Below are positions 6,260 to 7,053 of a stretch of 7,053 bases of DNA, piece after piece. Position 1 is the stretch's first letter, and every line of letters begins with the position of its first letter. The notes under the pieces were generated by a model, which saw nothing but the letters and a program-made list of their open reading frames with translations, ran no database searches and had not been told where the DNA came from. The translations under genes and the position numbers were made by a program. This stretch comes from Deltaproteobacteria bacterium (GTDB lineage Bacteria; Myxococcota; XYA12-FULL-58-9; JAUUZB01): positions 1-7,053 of the forward strand of contig JAUUZB010000188.1 in the NCBI GenBank assembly GCA_030590185.1, written 5' to 3'.

Positions 6260-6287
6260 CCAATTTCGGTCCCACATCGGTCCAATT
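6260..6287 (+). promoter_or_regulatory. helically phased direct repeats, candidate operator
   Basis: TCGGTCC occurs at 6266-6272 and 6277-6283, exactly 11 bp apart. CCAATT occurs at 6260-6265 and 6282-6287, 22 bp apart. The whole block lies just downstream of the candidate cysE promoter and next to a GGCCC-ACG-GGGCC hairpin (6249-6261). One- and two-turn spacing is typical of sites bound by a regulator on one face of the helix. No known regulator site is recognised. Confidence 0.3.
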
Positions 6288-6327
6288 CAGGACTCGACCC
6301 TCGCTTCCACCTGGCGGTAGAGAACCC

Positions 6328-6336
6328 AGGGGAGGT
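6328..6336 (+). promoter_or_regulatory. ribosome binding site of cysE
   Basis: AGGGGAGGT with core GGAGG (6331-6335) lies 6 nt before ATG 6342: a near-ideal Shine-Dalgarno site that fixes this start. Confidence 0.7.
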
Positions 6337-6341
6337 CCACC

Positions 6342-7053
6342 ATGCCCAAATCCCAGCTCACCTGCGCCGAGAATCCGGCCCTTGCTGACATCGTCGACCG
6401 CCTGTGCGACGACAACGGCACCGCGGTTCGCCCCAAGCCACCGGGCGCCTGGCACCGCATTCTTCCGTCCCGCGACACCGTGGCCGAGGTCGTCCGCGCC
6501 CTGCAGTCGGTCCTCTTCCCGGGTTATTTCGGCCACACCGAGCTCACCGATGACAGCGTCCGCTTCCACGTGGGCGCCAAGCTCAATTGGGTGCGCCAGA
6601 ACCTCTACGAGCAAGTCAACCGGGGCCTCTGTTTCGGCTGCGAGGAAAACCCGGCCGAGTGCGACGACTGTGACGCGACCCGGGCCCAGCTGCTGGTCGA
6701 TCGCTTCCTCGGGCGCCTGCCGGAGGTGCGCCGACTCCTGCTCACCGACGTGCAGGCCGCCTATTTGCGTGACCCCGCGGCCACCTCCCCGGACGAAGCG
6801 ATCTTCTGCTACCCGGGCCTGCTCGCCAGCATCAGCTTCCGGCTCGCCCACGAGCTCTACCTGCTCGAGGTCCCGCTGCTCCCCCGGATCATGACCGAGC
6901 ACGCCCACAGCGTCACCGGCATCGACATCCACCCCGGCGCCACCATCGGCGAGGGCTTCTTCATCGATCACGGCACCGGCGTGGTGATCGGCGAGACCTG
7001 CATCATCGGCCGGGGGGTGAGCATCTTCCAGGGTGTCACCCTCGGCGCCAAGA
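6342..7053 (+). CDS. cysE: serine O-acetyltransferase (EpsC/CysE type), 3' truncated by window
   Basis: 237 codons are visible, open to the window end. The enzyme transfers acetyl from acetyl-CoA to L-serine, giving O-acetylserine for cysteine synthesis in the cytoplasm. Residues 1-140 are the helical N-terminal domain; from about 190 the left-handed beta-helix begins (DIHPGATIGEGFFIDHGTGV, then VIGET). The active-site residues known from E. coli CysE are all present: RDPA (Asp144, equivalent to Asp92), DIHP (Asp195, equivalent to Asp143) and DH (His210, equivalent to His158), with the 15-residue Asp-His spacing conserved. The long N-terminal region before RDPA fits the EpsC-type subgroup better than E. 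coli CysE. An unusual cluster C97-x2-C100-x6-C107-x2-C110 sits in that domain. ATG 6342 is supported by a strong Shine-Dalgarno. The gene is divergent from the peptidase operon; any downstream partner such as cysK is outside the window. Confidence 0.95.
   Translation, partial: MPKSQLTCAENPALADIVDRLCDDNGTAVRPKPPGAWHRILPSRDTVAEVVRALQSVLFPGYFGHTELTDDSVRFHVGAKLNWVRQNLYEQVNRGLCFGCEENPAECDDCDATRAQLLVDRFLGRLPEVRRLLLTDVQAAYLRDPAATSPDEAIFCYPGLLASISFRLAHELYLLEVPLLPRIMTEHAHSVTGIDIHPGATIGEGFFIDHGTGVVIGETCIIGRGVSIFQGVTLGAK

Larger units (their letters stand above)
5908..6341. other. divergent intergenic region, 434 bp
   Basis: This stretch separates the minus-strand peptidase operon from plus-strand cysE and must hold both promoters. 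I find no convincing gene in it. It contains a candidate cysE promoter (6220-6247), a short GC hairpin (6249-6261), phased direct repeats (6260-6287) and an inverted repeat of 7 bp (6062-6084, GGTGGTG/CACCACC with a 9-nt loop). I could not find a convincing promoter for the peptidase operon on the minus strand. Confidence 0.6.

Noticed and set aside
6057..6971. 304-codon open frame on the minus strand across the start of cysE
   Set aside because: cysE on the plus strand has all active-site residues and a strong ribosome binding site. The antisense frame shows no recognisable domain and is a typical high-GC shadow.

Overview
The window looks like chromosomal DNA of a high-GC, predatory-type deltaproteobacterium, most likely Myxococcota. 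Four things point there: a MYXO-CTERM-like C-terminal tail (Gly-Cys-Thr-Cys, a hydrophobic helix, then an Arg cluster), a cysteine-rich 'DETDVDCGG / DCESGIC' segment common in secreted proteins of that group, an FGE/SUMF1-type domain, and strongly GC-biased codons. This assignment is inference from protein style; there is no rRNA or other phylogenetic marker here.

Layout. (1) 1-912, plus strand: the C-terminal part of an FGE-sulfatase (SUMF1) fold protein with an eroded core. (2) 1015-1287, plus strand: a 90-aa protein with an acidic N-terminus and a small basic beta-barrel-like domain of the UvrD-tail / DUF3553 / CarD-N kind. (3) 1288-1334: a 47-bp convergent junction. (4) 1335-4634, minus strand: a secreted, probably cell-surface protein of about 1,099 aa with a signal peptide, fourteen 51-residue calcium-loop VCBS/FG-GAP repeats, seven EGF-like domains and a MYXO-CTERM-like anchor. 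(5) 4642-5907, minus strand: a 421-aa lipoprotein with a cysteine-rich module and a gingipain-type (C25, caspase-fold) cysteine peptidase domain. (6) 5908-6341: a 434-bp divergent intergenic region with a candidate promoter and helically phased repeats. (7) 6342 to the window edge, plus strand: an EpsC/CysE-type serine O-acetyltransferase, truncated by the window.

The most interesting unit is the minus-strand pair (5)+(4). The two genes are 7 bp apart and surely co-transcribed. The first encodes an exported, lipid-anchored protease; the second encodes a long calcium-rich beta-propeller/EGF rod with its own surface-anchoring tail. I infer a surface protease-adhesin (or protease-substrate) pair. 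Each family is known; I do not know of a described system that combines them, and the link rests on gene order alone. cysE and the plus-strand genes at the left look unrelated to it.
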